From contig NC_059368.1 of NCBI RefSeq assembly GCF_019703515.2, positions 30,187,289-30,251,288 of the forward strand: 64,000 nucleotides of DNA. Direction: 5' to 3'. The stretch is from Myxocyprinus asiaticus. Taxonomy: Eukaryota; Chordata; Actinopteri; Cypriniformes; Catostomidae. The notes under the pieces were generated by a model. That model worked only from the letters and a program-made list of their open reading frames with translations, was not told where the DNA came from and searched no databases. Positions 35,870-46,754 of this stretch are shown one piece after another; position 1 is the first letter of the stretch; each line of letters begins with the position of its first letter. The translations under genes and the position numbers were made by a program.

Positions 35870-36720
35870 CTTACCTGCTTGTGCGTGCCACTACACGGGA
35901 TGAAACCGGTTCCACCCGGAGGTTCTACAACCTTACAAAGGTGTTGGCTGTTGCCCAGCCCGCTGCTCTGCAAATGTCTGTTAGAGAGGCACCCCTGGTC
36001 AAGGCCCAGGAGGCCGCTACACCACTGGTAGAATTGGCTCATAGCCCTACCGGGGGCGGCACGTCCTGGGCATGATATGCCATAGTTATGGCGTCAATGA
36101 GCCAGTGGGCGACCCTCTGCTTGGAGATAGTGCTTCCTTTCCACTGTCCACCAAAGCAGACAAAGAGCTGCTCAGAGACTCTAAAGCTCTGCGTGCGATC
36201 CAAATAGATGCGTAAAGCGCGCACCAGACACAGCAATGTAAGGGCTGGGTCTGCCTCATCCTGGGGCAGTGCTTGCAGGTTCACCACCTGGTCCCTAAAA
36301 GGGGTCGTGGGAACCTTGGGCACATAGCCCGATCGGGGTCTCAGGATCATGTGAGAGTAGCCCGGACCAAACTCCAGGCACGTTTTGTTGACAGAGAATG
36401 CCTGCAGGTCTCCTACCCTCTTGATGGAAGTGAGCGCAGTCAGGAGGGCAGTCTTCAAGGAGAGTGCCTTAAGCTCAGCTGACTGCAAAGGCTCAAAGGG
36501 GGCTCTCTGTAGACCCTGAAGAACTACAGAGAGGTCCCATGAGGGAACGAGGCACGGTCTGAAGGATTCAGCCTCCTGGCACCTCTCAGGAACCTGATGA
36601 TCAGGTCGTGCTTCCCTAAGGACTTACCGTCCACTGTGTCGTGGTGTGCCACTATAGTGGCTACATACACCTTCAAGGTGGAAGGGGACAGCCGCCCTTC
36701 CAACCTCTCCTGCAGGAAGA
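35870..36720 (-). pseudogene. DIRS1 tyrosine recombinase, copy 1, catalytically dead
   Basis: The minus-strand frame at 36039-36488 carries LTSIKRVGDLQAFSV, with the first catalytic arginine, and ends near QRVAHWLIDAITMAYHAQDV. Past a stop near 36039 the expected HxxR box (AHSTR type) reads ANSTS, so both the histidine and the arginine are lost. The next block, GASLTDICRAAGWATANTF, is well kept. It is followed by VRL, then a TAG stop in place of the nucleophilic tyrosine expected in an RFYNL-type motif, then NLRVEPVSSRV. A one-base difference from copy 2 near 36560 also shifts the frame. The N-terminal part lies at about 36490-36720. In active elements this enzyme integrates the circular DNA form. 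Here it is inactive. Confidence 0.88.
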
Positions 36721-36729
36721 CTCCACTCT

Positions 36730-37215
36730 ACCCTGAGGGTAACCTGCCGTGACAGCGCGTCCGCTGCAGTGTTGAGGTCGCCCGGGATGTGAGTGGTTTG
36801 CAGTGACTTGAGGTGCTACTGACTCCAGAGGAGGAGATGGCGGGCGAGTTGTGACATACAACGGGAGCGTAGACCACCTTGTCGGTTGACATATGCTACC
36901 ATTGCCGTGTTGTCTGTCCGAACTAACACGTGCTTGCCCTGGATCAATGGCCGGAACCTCCGCAGGGCGAGCAGAATTTCCAGAAACTCGAGGCAGTTGA
37001 TGTGCCAATGCAGCCGCGGGCCCGCCCATAAGCTGGCGGCTGCGTGCCCGTTGCAAACAGCGCCCCAGCCCGTCTTGGAGGCGTCTGTCATGACCACAAC
37101 GCACTTGGAGACCTGCTCTAGGTGAACGCCTGTCCGCAGAAACGTGAGGTCGGTCCAAGGGCTGAAGAGGCAGTGACAGATTGGCGTGATGACCACGCGA
37201 TGTCCCATGCCCATC
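36730..37215 (-). pseudogene. DIRS1 RNase H domain, copy 1
   Basis: The minus-strand frame at 36816-37214 includes VVVMTDASKTGWGAVCNG (first catalytic aspartate), HINCLEFLEILLALRRF (glutamate) and VLVRTDNTAMVAYVNRQGG (DN motif). All three landmarks of the RNase H fold are present. A stop follows LLLWSQ at about 36813-36816. The downstream text (HIPGDLNT, DALSRQ) continues to about 36730, where sequence present in copy 2 at about 51273-51810 has been deleted and the recombinase N-terminus follows directly. The domain follows RT on the same strand. Confidence 0.88.
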
Positions 37216-37963
37216 TCGGGACTCGAGTCTGAAGCCAGTGCTGAAGCGGTCTCATATGCATCAACCCGAGTGGAGTGGCCACCACTGAGGATGCCATATG
37301 CCCCAGGAGCCTCTGAAAGAGTTTCAGTGGAACCGCTCTTTTCTGTCTGAATGCCTTCAAACAGGTCAGCACCGACTGTGTGCGCTCGTTCGTGAGGCGT
37401 GCTGTCAACGAGACTGAGTCTAACTCCAAACTGAGAAAAGAGATGCTCTGAACCGGGAGGAGCTTGCTCTTTTCCCAGTTGACCCGAAGCCCTAGTCGGA
37501 TGAGTTGCGAGAGCACCAGGTCACTGTGTGCACACAACATATCCTGAGAGTGAGCTAGGATTAGCCAATCGTCGAGATGGTTGAGAATGCGAATGCCCAC
37601 CTCCCTTAACGGGGCAAGAGCTGCCTCTGCAACCTTCGTGAAGACGCGAGGGGACAAGGACAGACCGAAAAGGAGGACCTTGTACTGATACTCCCGACCC
37701 TCGAATGCAAACCGCAGGAAGGGTCTGTGTCGAGGTAGAATGCATTTTTGTGTCAGCATCTTGAACGGGAGTCTGTGTAAAGCCTTGTTCAGTACTCGCA
37801 GGTCCAAGATTGGCCGCAACCCACTGCCTTTTTCCGGTACAATGAAGTAGGGGCTGTAAAACCCCTTCTTCATCTCGGCCGGAGGGACAGGTTCTATCGC
37901 ATCCTTCCGTAGGAGGGTAGTGATCTCAGCGCGCAAGGTAGCAGCGTTTTTGTCCTTCATCAA
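37118..37963 (-). pseudogene. DIRS1 reverse transcriptase, copy 1, motif A deleted
   Basis: The 281-codon minus-strand frame begins MMKDKNAATLRAEITTLL. It contains GFYSPYFIVPEKGSGLRPIL (fingers), KALHRLPFKMLTQK, ILPRHRPFLRFAFEG, YKVLLFGLSLSPRVFTKV (motif B) and ILNHLDDWLILAHS, the catalytic DD box with a histidine in place of the usual tyrosine. The stretch between LTQK and ILPRHRP, which holds motif A with its catalytic aspartate, is missing. At the DNA level about 72 bp present in copy 2 (52830-52900) are absent at 37740, between short AGAAT repeats. The frame stays open across the deletion, but the enzyme would lack a catalytic aspartate. It lies between gag and RNase H. Confidence 0.93.
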
Positions 37964-38222
37964 GGTGAAGTGGATGCCGCTGAACCTGGGTGGACGCCTG
38001 GCGAACTGAATTGCGTAGCCGAGTCAGACGGTCCGGATCAGCCATCGCGATGGATTGGAAAGCGCAAGCCATGCATCCAAGCTCCGAGCAAGGGGGACCA
38101 ACGGGACAATATTGTCAGACGTACCGGCAGGTGGGGCCTCATGGCGGGGCGGAGCCTGAGGTGCCACACCATGTTGTGGCTGTGCTGAGTCTAGGGGCAT
38201 CGAAGCACTTACCTGGCTCTTT

Positions 38223-39642
38223 GTGACCACCCCTGGAACAGCCTGGGATGGGGGAGGAAGAGGCCTGTCCTCGCGACCCGTGGAGACTGTCACATCTGGG
38301 GCGGATTTGTGCCACAGGTGGGCGTGCAGGGGCGGACTGCCGCTGGAGCACAAAACCTGCAAGGATGAAAAGGTGGACGGTGGTCGTGATGACGGCCGTG
38401 CACACTGGTTATGTGACCCAGGGAACAAGGAAACCGCTCTTTTGCTGAACTGTTGCATACCGCAGCCACGGTATTTCATTCACACGAAATTAAATGAAAA
38501 AGCAACAAAAGATTTTCCTCCTGGCCCTCCACTGGGGTATGGAGTGGTCTGTTTACCAGCTCCAAGGTGGGTTTCATCAACGCTGTGTCACCCGTCTCAG
38601 GGGTGCTTCAAAGCCTTCCGTGGGTTCTTGGTGGCCGGCCGTGAGACGGGTGGCATCTGCTTCCTGCGGTGGGCTCCACACTGGGGCAGGGCCGAAGGGG
38701 CGGGTTGTGGTGGAGTCGGTGCAGTCACCACAGGGGGACACCCTTGGCGACGAGCAGGTGAGGTGCAGGATCTTGAGCTGCACTGGGGCAGGATGTGTCG
38801 GATAGCCTCCGTCTGCTACTTCACCGTCGAGAACTGCTGGGCAAAGTCCTCGACGGTGTAGCCGAATAGGCCAACCTGGGAGATGGGGGCAGCAAGGAAC
38901 TGTGCCTTGTCGGCCTCACCCATCTCGACCAGTTTGAGCCAAAGGTGGTGCTCCTGGACCACTAAGGTGTACATCACCCACCCGAGAGACCGCACCGTGA
39001 CCTTCGTTGCCTGGAGAGCGAGGTCGGTCGCCGAGCGCAGCTCCTGCTTCAAATCTGGGGTGGAACTATTATGCCATCAAGGATAGTGAGGGCAGAGGAG
39101 CTGAAAGATCAGGACTGGGCAGTAAAAGGTGCCTCCGACGATTTTGTCAGCTCCTCATGTAATTCCGAGAAGAAAGGGACTGGAGTGGGGCATGGATGGT
39201 TGGAGCGCCGCCGCGAGCCCAGGAACCAATCATCGAGCTGCGAGAGTTCAGGGGAGTGCGGAGGGTTCCACTCTAGCCCGACGCCTGCGGCCGCCCGGGA
39301 AAACATGTCCATCATTTCTGCATCAGCCTGTGACTGGGCAACCGTCCCCAAGGGGGGGAGACCAGCTGAGGCTTCTTCGTCCGACTGGACGAGCCCGCTC
39401 TCTGATGCTGCGCTCGAGAGCTCATCAGCTTCGTGGGCTCCAAACAAGAGGTCGAACTCGCCATGAGACGAGCCGGCAGACTCATCCGGAAGCCCGATCG
39501 GGGCAGACGAGCGTGCTGGGGAATGGGAGGTCCGTGGGGGCATACCCGGCGGAGGTGATCCCATTGAGGTCCCCAAATCGCCCCCAGTGCTAGCCATGCT
39601 GGCCTCATATCCGTAGGTAGAAGGACCAAGGCGGGGAGCCAC
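38223..39642 (-). pseudogene. DIRS1 gag-like region, copy 1
   Basis: The minus-strand frame at 39109-39642 is rich in serine, proline and acidic residues (DESAGSSHGEFDLLFGAHE; LVQSDEEASAGLPPLG; WNPPHSPELSQLDDWFLGSR). A second frame at 38816-39052 carries ELRSATDLALQATKVTVRSL and EMGEADKAQFLAAPISQVGL, the helical gag core. Comparison with copy 2 (54190-54440) shows that about 0.25 kb between them is deleted here near 39070. Gag is the presumed structural protein that packages element RNA. The C-terminal part toward RT (38223-38810) is broken. Proline- and alanine-rich plus-strand frames in this region are shadows. Confidence 0.8.
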
Positions 39643-40046
39643 TGGAGTGGCTTGCTTTCTTAGCCGAAAGCGGCTTGCTTACGAAAGCAAGCCGCTACCG
39701 CAACGTTGCCATGGTCATGTTCTCGCAGTGAGTACATGATCGATCCACGAATGCTGTCTCCGCATGTGTTGCGCCCAGACACGAAAGACAGTGATCGTGA
39801 CCGTCCGAAGTTGAGAGGTAACGACCGCAACCAGAAATAACACACAAACAGAAAGGCATCTTTAAAAAGATGCGTCTTTAAAAAGACGTTCCATGTGTGC
39901 TGCTCTTTTAGAAAAATATACTCTCTTATTTCTGCCGAAGCGCCCAGGGGCGTTCTCTGCAGTGCACCAGTGCAGAGGAGGGAGAAGCCGCTGAAATGCG
40001 CCATCAGATCCAGCAGAGGTGAATGAACAGTCAGCTCAGTAAACAT

Positions 40047-40248
40047 TGACCGTTCGGCTCCGAAGAGAAAATCTGAATGAGTGGTTGCATACCAGCTCCT
40101 TTTATACCCGTATGTCCGGGGGAGCGGTATGCAAATACCACTCGCCAATTTTCATTGGCCTTTTATCAAAGACCAGAGGTGTCTCGGGCTCCCAAGTGTG
40201 ACCTCTAGTGTCACTACATCAACATAACGTTGAGTGACAGATAGGGAA
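40047..40248. repeat. DIRS1 copy 1, right inverted terminal repeat
   Basis: Reverse complement of the left repeat from TCATTCAG to GTAGTGACACTAG. The outermost 25 bp (ACGTTGAGTGACAGATAGGG) differ from the left end and are matched in the internal complementary region. The end reads ATAGGGAA at 40241-40248. Confidence 0.9.
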
Positions 40249-40412
40249 GTGCTAACATAAATAATTATTTGAGTAAGAAAGTATCCAATTAAAAGAGTAC
40301 TAAAGTAGTGAGTAACTTGTTACTTTCACAAATTACATAATGGATGTTAACTCCCTACATTCCATTACATAATACACTTTTAACATGTATTACAGAATTA
40401 TTATTATTATTA

Positions 40413-40719
40413 TTAATGGAAATTCTGTCATCATTCAAAATCATGTTGCTCCAAACCCGTATGTCTTTCTTTCTTCCATGCAACACAATAAGGAGATTTT
40501 ATACAGAATGTTAGCCTTGGTCACAATTTACTTTCAGTGAATGTGGTTTTTTTTCCTCTATATTTTGAAAGTGAATGGTGACTGAGACGATCAGTCCCTA
40601 ACATTCTGTCTAACATCTTTTGGGTTCCACAGAATACAGAAGGTCACAAGGATTTGGAACAACATGAGGGTAGGGAAATGATGACGGAATATTAAATTAT
40701 GGCTGAGCTATCACTTTAA
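40413..40719. mobile_element. short foldback MITE (about 300 bp)
   Basis: AATTCTGTCATCATTCAAAA near the left is inverted as AATGATGACGGAATATT at the right, and AGAATGTTAGCCTTGG against GTCCCTAACATTCT continues the fold. It ends GCTATCACTTTAA. Its right TTAA (40716-40719) is also the left TTAA of the next MITE. Confidence 0.72.
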
Positions 40720-41393
40720 AGGGATAGTTCACTCAAAAATGAAAAGTATCTCATCATTTACTCACCCTCATGCCATCCCAGATGTGTATGACTTCCTTTC
40801 TCATACAGAACACAAATTAAGATTTTTAGAAGAATATTTCAGCTCTGTAGGTCAGTACAATGCAAGTGAATGGGTGCCAAAATGTTTATACTCCGAAAAG
40901 CAAATGCAGGCACCATAAAAGTTATCCATATGACACCAGTGGTTAAATCCATATCTTCAGAAGTGATATGATAGGTGTGGGTGAGAAACAGATCAATATT
41001 TAAGTCATTTTTTGCTAGAAGTTCTTCTCCCTTCCCAGCATGGGGTGATATGCAGAGAAGAATGTTAATCACCAAAAACACAAGAAGAAGAATGTGAAAG
41101 TGATCTGTTTTTCTGTTTCTTATCATTACCTATCATATGGCTTCTGAAGATATAGATTTAACCACTGGAGTCTTATGGATTACTTTTATGCTGACTTATG
41201 TGATTTTTTTTTTATTTTATTTTTTTTACTTTAAAATGTTGGCACACATTTTATGGACCAAAAGAGCTGAGAAATTCTTCTAAAAATCTTCATTTGTGTT
41301 CTGCAGAAGAAAGGAAGTCATATACATCTGGGATGGCATAAGGGTGAGTAAATGATAAGAGAATTTTCATTTTTGGGTGAACTATCCCTATAA
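40716..41393. mobile_element. TTAA-bounded foldback MITE, intact relative of the split one at 19667
   Basis: Starts TTAAAGGGATAGTTCACTC and ends GGGTGAACTATCCCTATAA. The middle carries ATGATAGGTGTGGGTGAGAA and its decayed mirror. It serves here as the uninterrupted reference for the element at 19667-24013. Confidence 0.82.
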
Positions 41394-42793
41394 GGGCTCT
41401 TGTCAGATTTGGATGAATTTGTCAATAAGAAGAGAGGTTGGACACCTTTTTAGTAATTATTACAGTGAAAACATGAACAATGTCCCACAGGGAAATATAA
41501 ACCAAAGCAAGATTAATGCCTACTAAGCTCGGAATATTAATGCCTACTTTAGCTATTTCATAGCTTTTAGCAGTTTTCAGTGTCAAAAGAATTTAGATAA
41601 TTAGTTCTGTACAGCAGTATCGCCGCTCCCTACATGCAGAAATGCTGTCTGTTTACACTCCAGTTGTCAATAACGCGATCGGCAGTGCAAAAGGCATTTA
41701 CATTTAACGTGGATGTATACATGGATTTATACAGTTAATCAGCCCGAAGTAGCTGCAATAGTTTCCAGTACACCTGTGAGGGTGCGGGGTAAATGTGCAA
41801 ATACTGCTTATGACATGCGGGATGCGGGACAAAGCGCACTGATATATTGCTGCAGATTTAAAAATTTACACTTAAAAACTGATGTCACAAGAGCCCATAT
41901 TTACAGAATCACCCTGAAAATGACCATCACCATGTCACAGAAAAGCCTGCGTTATCATTAGAGCCAAAACTTACCTCAGTGTGCTGCCATAAATTGGAGC
42001 TGCAATTTTAATCTTGATATATACGCTTGTCTTGGTGTTAAATGAAGGCATTGCATGATGAAGCTATTCTTTTTTTTCACTGTGCAGAGCAAAGAAAGTG
42101 TTTCACTTAGTTAGAAGAGCATGATGCTGCAGCAGTGATAGACTCGGCTTGAGTGACAGTCTGTGACAGCGCACAGTTTCCTCCTGCAGTTGTGTGAACT
42201 TCCACTGTCGTAAAAGTCCCATTCAATAATCTCTCAATAGATTACCCATTAATTAAAATTAAACCCAGTAAAGTAGCAACAGGAACGCCAGAAGTAAAAT
42301 ATATTTTTTTTCATTAGAAATAAAAAGTACCCACTTTTAAACCTACTCTAAAAGTAATTTTATTTCCAAAAAGTTACTCAAGTAAATGTAACAGAGTAAA
42401 TGTAGCACATTACTACCCACCTCTGACTGTGACTAAATCAGACCAGAAAACAAAACAAAAACATTTGTAATTTCTGTATTAGAGATATTTAAGGTGATGT
42501 TCCGGTGAGCTTGTGTGTACTTGACAGTCACACATTATACTCACTGGCGTATGGAGATGAATCGTGGATAAAATATCTTTAAATGTCCGCGAAAGTTCAA
42601 TTTGCCAATATTTGTGCTGTCTTCAGTCCTATATGAACCTTTCCTGTGACTGGGCATGGACCAAAAGCCATTTTTTATGTTTTTCTTGATTTCATTTCTC
42701 GGGTGTTTTCCCATTCACCACCATTGTTTCCTCCTGCTGATGGTCACAAATATGGCAGCTGCGGGGGAAAGTGACGTCACTGAAACAGGTCAA

Positions 42794-43733
42794 TAGATCG
42801 TACTACCTTTAAGAAAATTAATTAAAAAATCAATATAATTATGGAAAATATATTTATGGAAAACCTGCTGTCAACATGTGGAGAAGAGTACCCTGATTGA
42901 GTCAGTAATAAAATAAACAGAGAAAGAATGTGTGCACTTTGGCATTATAGGAAAATCCGGGAATAACTGTGTGTATGTGAGGAGCAGCATTATGGAGAGA
43001 GAGCTTTGTCAATGTGAGCATGTCTTGCAGAAGTCTGTATCCTTTTTCCAAATGACAGGCTTCAGCGGTGTGAACACAAAAACACAGACACACCACAACC
43101 CTGGCAAACACCACACTCTCAAACTTGTGCCATTTTCCAGTCCATTTATACTCTCCTTTATTCCTGGAATACTGTTTTGAGACTTGAGCATCCTTAGTAT
43201 TTTTTTATTTTTTTCACATAGCTGTGTCCCATCATGAGCTAGCTTCTTTCTGTTGGTCATCATTTGCAATCTACAAATGTCTATGAAAATGTTTCAAAAC
43301 TCACACTGTTGTGCCACTTTTGATGTGCTAAAATAGCGGTACGCTGTGAGTGTTTCTATTAAATCACTGTCATTCTTTTCAGCACAAACCAACATAGTCT
43401 CATGACTCGTAATAATTTGTACAAGAGGGTGAAATCGTAATTGAAATTATAAGTTGGCTCATACAGTACAAAAACTTAAAATTTTTAGTCCTACCAATCA
43501 ACAAACCAAATTTAAAATCGTATATATACACAATACAGGCATCACATTTTAGCTAGCCTCCTATCCATCACTTTATTTAAAGAAAGGAAACATCAGTAAA
43601 CAAATTTGTTTAATCCATATTTATCTATGACTGATGTGCTGCAATAACCTGTAAAAATCGTTCCAAACCCAAATGATTTCTTTCTACCTTGCTACATTTA
43701 AGTTATTTTCCTATTAAAATTGTGGTTATGTTT
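42794..43733. other. spacer, nothing recognised
   Basis: Short frames only. The segment 43395-43460 (CTCATGACTCGTAATAATTT) has weak inverted similarity to about 44550-44610, around the next MITE, and may be an older element that the MITE entered. Confidence 0.4.
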
Positions 43734-43741
43734 GGGTAAGG

Positions 43742-44434
43742 CAGGGGTTCTTAAACCATCTTGGCCCAGGACCCAAACTTACAAAACCATGAAACATGCT
43801 TTATTTGCTATATCCATTAATTTACTTGCTTTTTCATAAAACATTTCTGATTTTAGACAAACTCTTTCAGAAAATATCATTACTCTTTCACAAACTCAAA
43901 AAACATATTTTATATTTCAAAACCACAGAAATTAAACATTTGAACAAGCACACAAACATGCACACCCTAGAATTGTAGAAAAGAAGTGCTGCTGTTTGAG
44001 GAGATGATGTCTGGTTTTGTTATTTAAATAGACTCGTTGCTTTGAACTTGCCCACATAACGCATTGCGGAGCGCTGCTCGCTCTTTCTTATACTTCCAAA
44101 TCCATCTATACAAATCTGACACAAACAAATTTATCGAGGAATTTGTCATCTTTCTGTTAGGCAAGTGTACATGGAAACCGCGGTGTCATGAAGTTGAGTG
44201 ACAGCGCCTGCTCGATCTCGCTTCGCTTGATCACGTGGACAGAGTTCACGCATATCAAATGATGTTGCAGAGTGAAAGACAGTCCCGGCCAGCTTAACAG
44301 AAGACTGGACTAAGAAGAGCGAATTTGCTCTTAACAATTTAATTTACTCTTATTTAGGAAATTATTGCACATTTATTACAATACATCGTGGCTCAACGTT
44401 TATGGCTATGCGACCCATAGTTTAAGAAATGCTG
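43742..44434. mobile_element. hAT-type MITE (CAGGGGTTCTTAAA ends)
   Basis: Left end CAGGGGTTCTTAAACC; right end AGTTTAAGAAATGCTG. The flanks GGGTAAGG (43734-43741) and GGGTAAGA (44435-44442) are an 8-bp duplication with one mismatch. It is 693 bp and non-coding. Confidence 0.85.
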
Positions 44435-44442
44435 GGGTAAGA

Positions 44443-44864
44443 GGTTAGACTTTATGCTTAGATTTATGTTTGGGTTAGGGGTTAAACTTGGGAAAAATTG
44501 TAATAACATTCTATAGGAATAAAAATTAATTTGTACTCATGACAGTCGTGCATTTTTGTACAAGTCAACTACAATTTGGCATCTTCTACAAATTATTCTG
44601 ACCTGTCATAAAATCGGTTTGCACAAACATGCCTTTTTCCTATACAAATTAGGCTAATTAGGTTAATTAGGTACATAAGTTAGTGCAATGTGCCTGTATC
44701 AATAAATATTGCGCTATTACCGCCTGGGAAAAGCAAGCAGTAAATGGATTTGTATTTAAGAGATGTTTGAAATCATGGCTGCAGTAATTCAAGTATTGAT
44801 AAAAAGATGGAGAAGATCATTATGCATACAGTGTATCTGTCAGGGTTGTATGTGTTTTGTTCCA
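44443..44864. other. spacer, nothing recognised
   Basis: AT-rich; weakly similar in inverted orientation to 43395-43500 as noted there. Confidence 0.4.
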
Positions 44865-45240
44865 TGCTATGCCTTCAGCTCCACCGGGGACCTCCATCCC
44901 TACGGCCCTACCTTGGTCCTCAGCCCCACCGGTTCCACCTCAGTCTTCCGATCCCCCATCTACGCCTTGCTCCACCGAACCTCCGGCGCTGCCTTGGTCC
45001 TTCCTGCTTCCGGCTCCACCCTGGCACTTCAAGTCTTCAGCTACTCTCCGGGTATCCAGTTCTCCATGGTTTCGCCCCTCGAGCCTCTCACGGCTCTGCC
45101 GTCCATGGCTCTGCCCCTCGAGCCTCTCATGGCTCCACCCCCCACGGGCTCCACCCTGGTCTCATGCTCCATGCCATGTTTTCACCAGACCACGCCCCAC
45201 ACCTTGTTTCACCTCGTTTCCATGTCCTGCCACATAACCA
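44865..45240 (+). pseudogene. fragment of the proline-rich region of the gag-only LTR retrotransposon family
   Basis: The plus-strand frame from 44857 reads PSAPPGTSIPTALPWSSAPP, then PWSFLLPAPPWHFKSSATLR. It aligns with the region 58970-59160 of the complete element (SAPPGTSFPTAPLWSSVPSA; PWSSLPPAPPWPFESSATLW). The end CCAGACCACGCCCCACACC parallels CCAGGCCATGCCCCACGCC near 59310. No LTR accompanies it. Two other frames are also open because the sequence is low in complexity. Confidence 0.8.
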
Positions 45241-46754
45241 CGTCAAGTTGCTATAAATCCAAGTCGCTGCCTTTTACCTGATTTGTATAATTCCTTTTGT
45301 GAATCAGGTGCTAAAACAATGCAGACAGCATGAGCAAAGATACAAAGCTAACTGTGGGAACAATTCATGCAAAGTGAATTCCACTGATACAAGCTTAGGC
45401 GACTACAGATATGTGACAGCACTTCACAGTACAGAGCAGCCTGTTTTGAATTTAGTGGAAGGTTGCCTCTCTTCAGTGTCCTTAACGCTAAGTTGAATTT
45501 GACCTCCCATTAAGACTGAGGACTGTGAGTTATGACTGTGGTAATAGGGTAAGCAGCATTTAACCACTTCCTTCACAGAAGAAAATATAGTCTGATTGAC
45601 CATCCAAAAGGGTCATGCATTCAGGGGGAGTGAGGGACAGACGGAAAGTATGATAGAGTGCGTGGGTGAGAGTGAAAGAGAACGATGAAGGAAATTAGTG
45701 AGAGGAAGAAAGAAAGAAAGAAAGAAAAAAGAAAGAAAGAAAGTGAAAGAGGTGTTAATGAGTGATTTTAAAAGTGTCTGTCTTCCATTTGCATTTCAGG
45801 CCAGTCATTTTTTCCTTTCCATGGCTTTGTCTCAAAACCTACCTTCTGTACAAAACCTAGTGAGCTGCCTTGCAGTCAACTGCCTACATTGGCAGCTACC
45901 ACCTAAGGGCTCCGATACACTCACGACAAAGTTCTTCTTTATTCTTCGAGGGGGTCTGCATTTAAAGGAGCATTTAAATATGATACGCATACTGTCCTGT
46001 CAACAGACTACATGTAAAACCAATGTATAATTAAAATATGTTATCAATGAATACATTATGAATGGAACATGAGATTAGTAAAAGAAGCTCTTTCAACCAC
46101 GCAATGATGATTTAAATTAATATAAATGCTGTAGATTATGTGTAATTTGTCAGGTTGACATTCGGCGTTCATGGCATTAATGTTAATGTTAAACATTAAC
46201 ACATTGCTTCCAGTAAACTTTTTAAAACCCGCTTAAAACCCTGGTTAAAGTAACGTTTCACACTTTTAATTTTAAAAGGGGATTTGCACCCTTTTTAACC
46301 TTGGATTATGTAATCCTGCTCCAGAGCACGGTTAGGACCACTTTTTTCACGGTATACCCCAAATTGTGGTGCCCAAAGTATACAGTATGAAATGCTGTAT
46401 TAGAATGTTTTAGAAAGAAATGTTTTAGAAACAATCATACAGTATAATGCATCAGTGCTTACATCATTAATATTCAAGCACTTTGTACAGTCACAGAAAA
46501 TTTCATGCTTTGTTTAAATTCTCCGTCTGAGGCAAACTGGTGCAATGTTAAACAGTGATGGAAAGCTGGTGTGATGAAAAGAGAGTATTTCCTTTGCAAA
46601 AGTGTTTGTAGTATTTTTCAAAAGACAAAAGACAAACAGAGCATGTGTGAAACCTTGAAACCTGAATACCCAGGATTCACTCCTAATCCAGGGTATAAAG
46701 TATGAACAGTGTTGAACACGAAACAAGATAAACCAGGATTTTGTTTATCCAGGG
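45241..46754. other. spacer with a (GAAA)n run
   Basis: Contains a purine tract at about 45707-45742 (GAAA units). Two half-repeats resemble an old MITE (AACCCTGGTTAAAG near 46241 and ACCAGGATTTTGTTTATCC near 46732). No gene is supported. Confidence 0.4.

Larger units (their letters stand above)
34761..40248 (-). mobile_element. DIRS1-type tyrosine-recombinase retrotransposon, copy 1
   Basis: It has long inverted terminal repeats, an internal complementary region, and on the minus strand the order gag, RT, RNase H, tyrosine recombinase, which is the DIRS1 layout. There is no target duplication, as expected for recombinase-mediated integration. The left end is preceded by AAC and the right end reads GGGAAG. 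Compared with copy 2 at 50784-54787, this copy has at least three internal deletions (gag, RT motif A, RNase H to recombinase linker) and point damage in the recombinase. At 5.5 kb it keeps both termini but cannot be autonomous. Confidence 0.93.
34672..42425. mobile_element. hAT-type MITE (CAGAGGTG ends), split by a DIRS1 insertion and two MITEs
   Basis: The left end is CAGAGGTGAACAGAG and the right end ACTACCCACCTCTG. Both are flanked by a perfect 8-bp duplication ACTGTGAC (34664-34671 and 42426-42433). Inner sequence near both ends carries ACTCAAGTAAAAGTAC-like motifs typical of this fish MITE. After removing the DIRS1 insert (34761-40248) and the foldback MITEs (40413-41393), about 1.3 kb remains. 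Confidence 0.88.
34496..42793. mobile_element. outermost inverted-repeat element of a nested block
   Basis: TTGACCTGTTTCATGTGATA (from 34496) and the nearby GCTGCCATGTTTGTGACCA are inverted at the right end as TGGTCACAAATATGGCAGC (from 42740) and AGTGACGTCACTGAAACAGG through GGTCAA (to 42793). The paired arms are about 55 bp. The sequence between is largely later insertions. No clean target duplication was found. Confidence 0.65.

Noticed and set aside
36673..37158. 161-codon minus-strand frame
   Set aside because: It is an out-of-frame reading of the DIRS1 RNase H region. The real domain is in the frame at 36816-37214.
38223..38861. 212-codon plus-strand frame
   Set aside because: It is the antisense shadow of the DIRS1 gag region, GC-rich and open by chance.
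39660..40148. 162-codon minus-strand frame
   Set aside because: It lies across the right terminal repeat and leader of DIRS1, with no homology to gag, so it is probably chance.
44763..45281. Three overlapping open frames as a host gene
   Set aside because: They are alternative frames of a CT-rich retrotransposon fragment homologous to 58970-59330.
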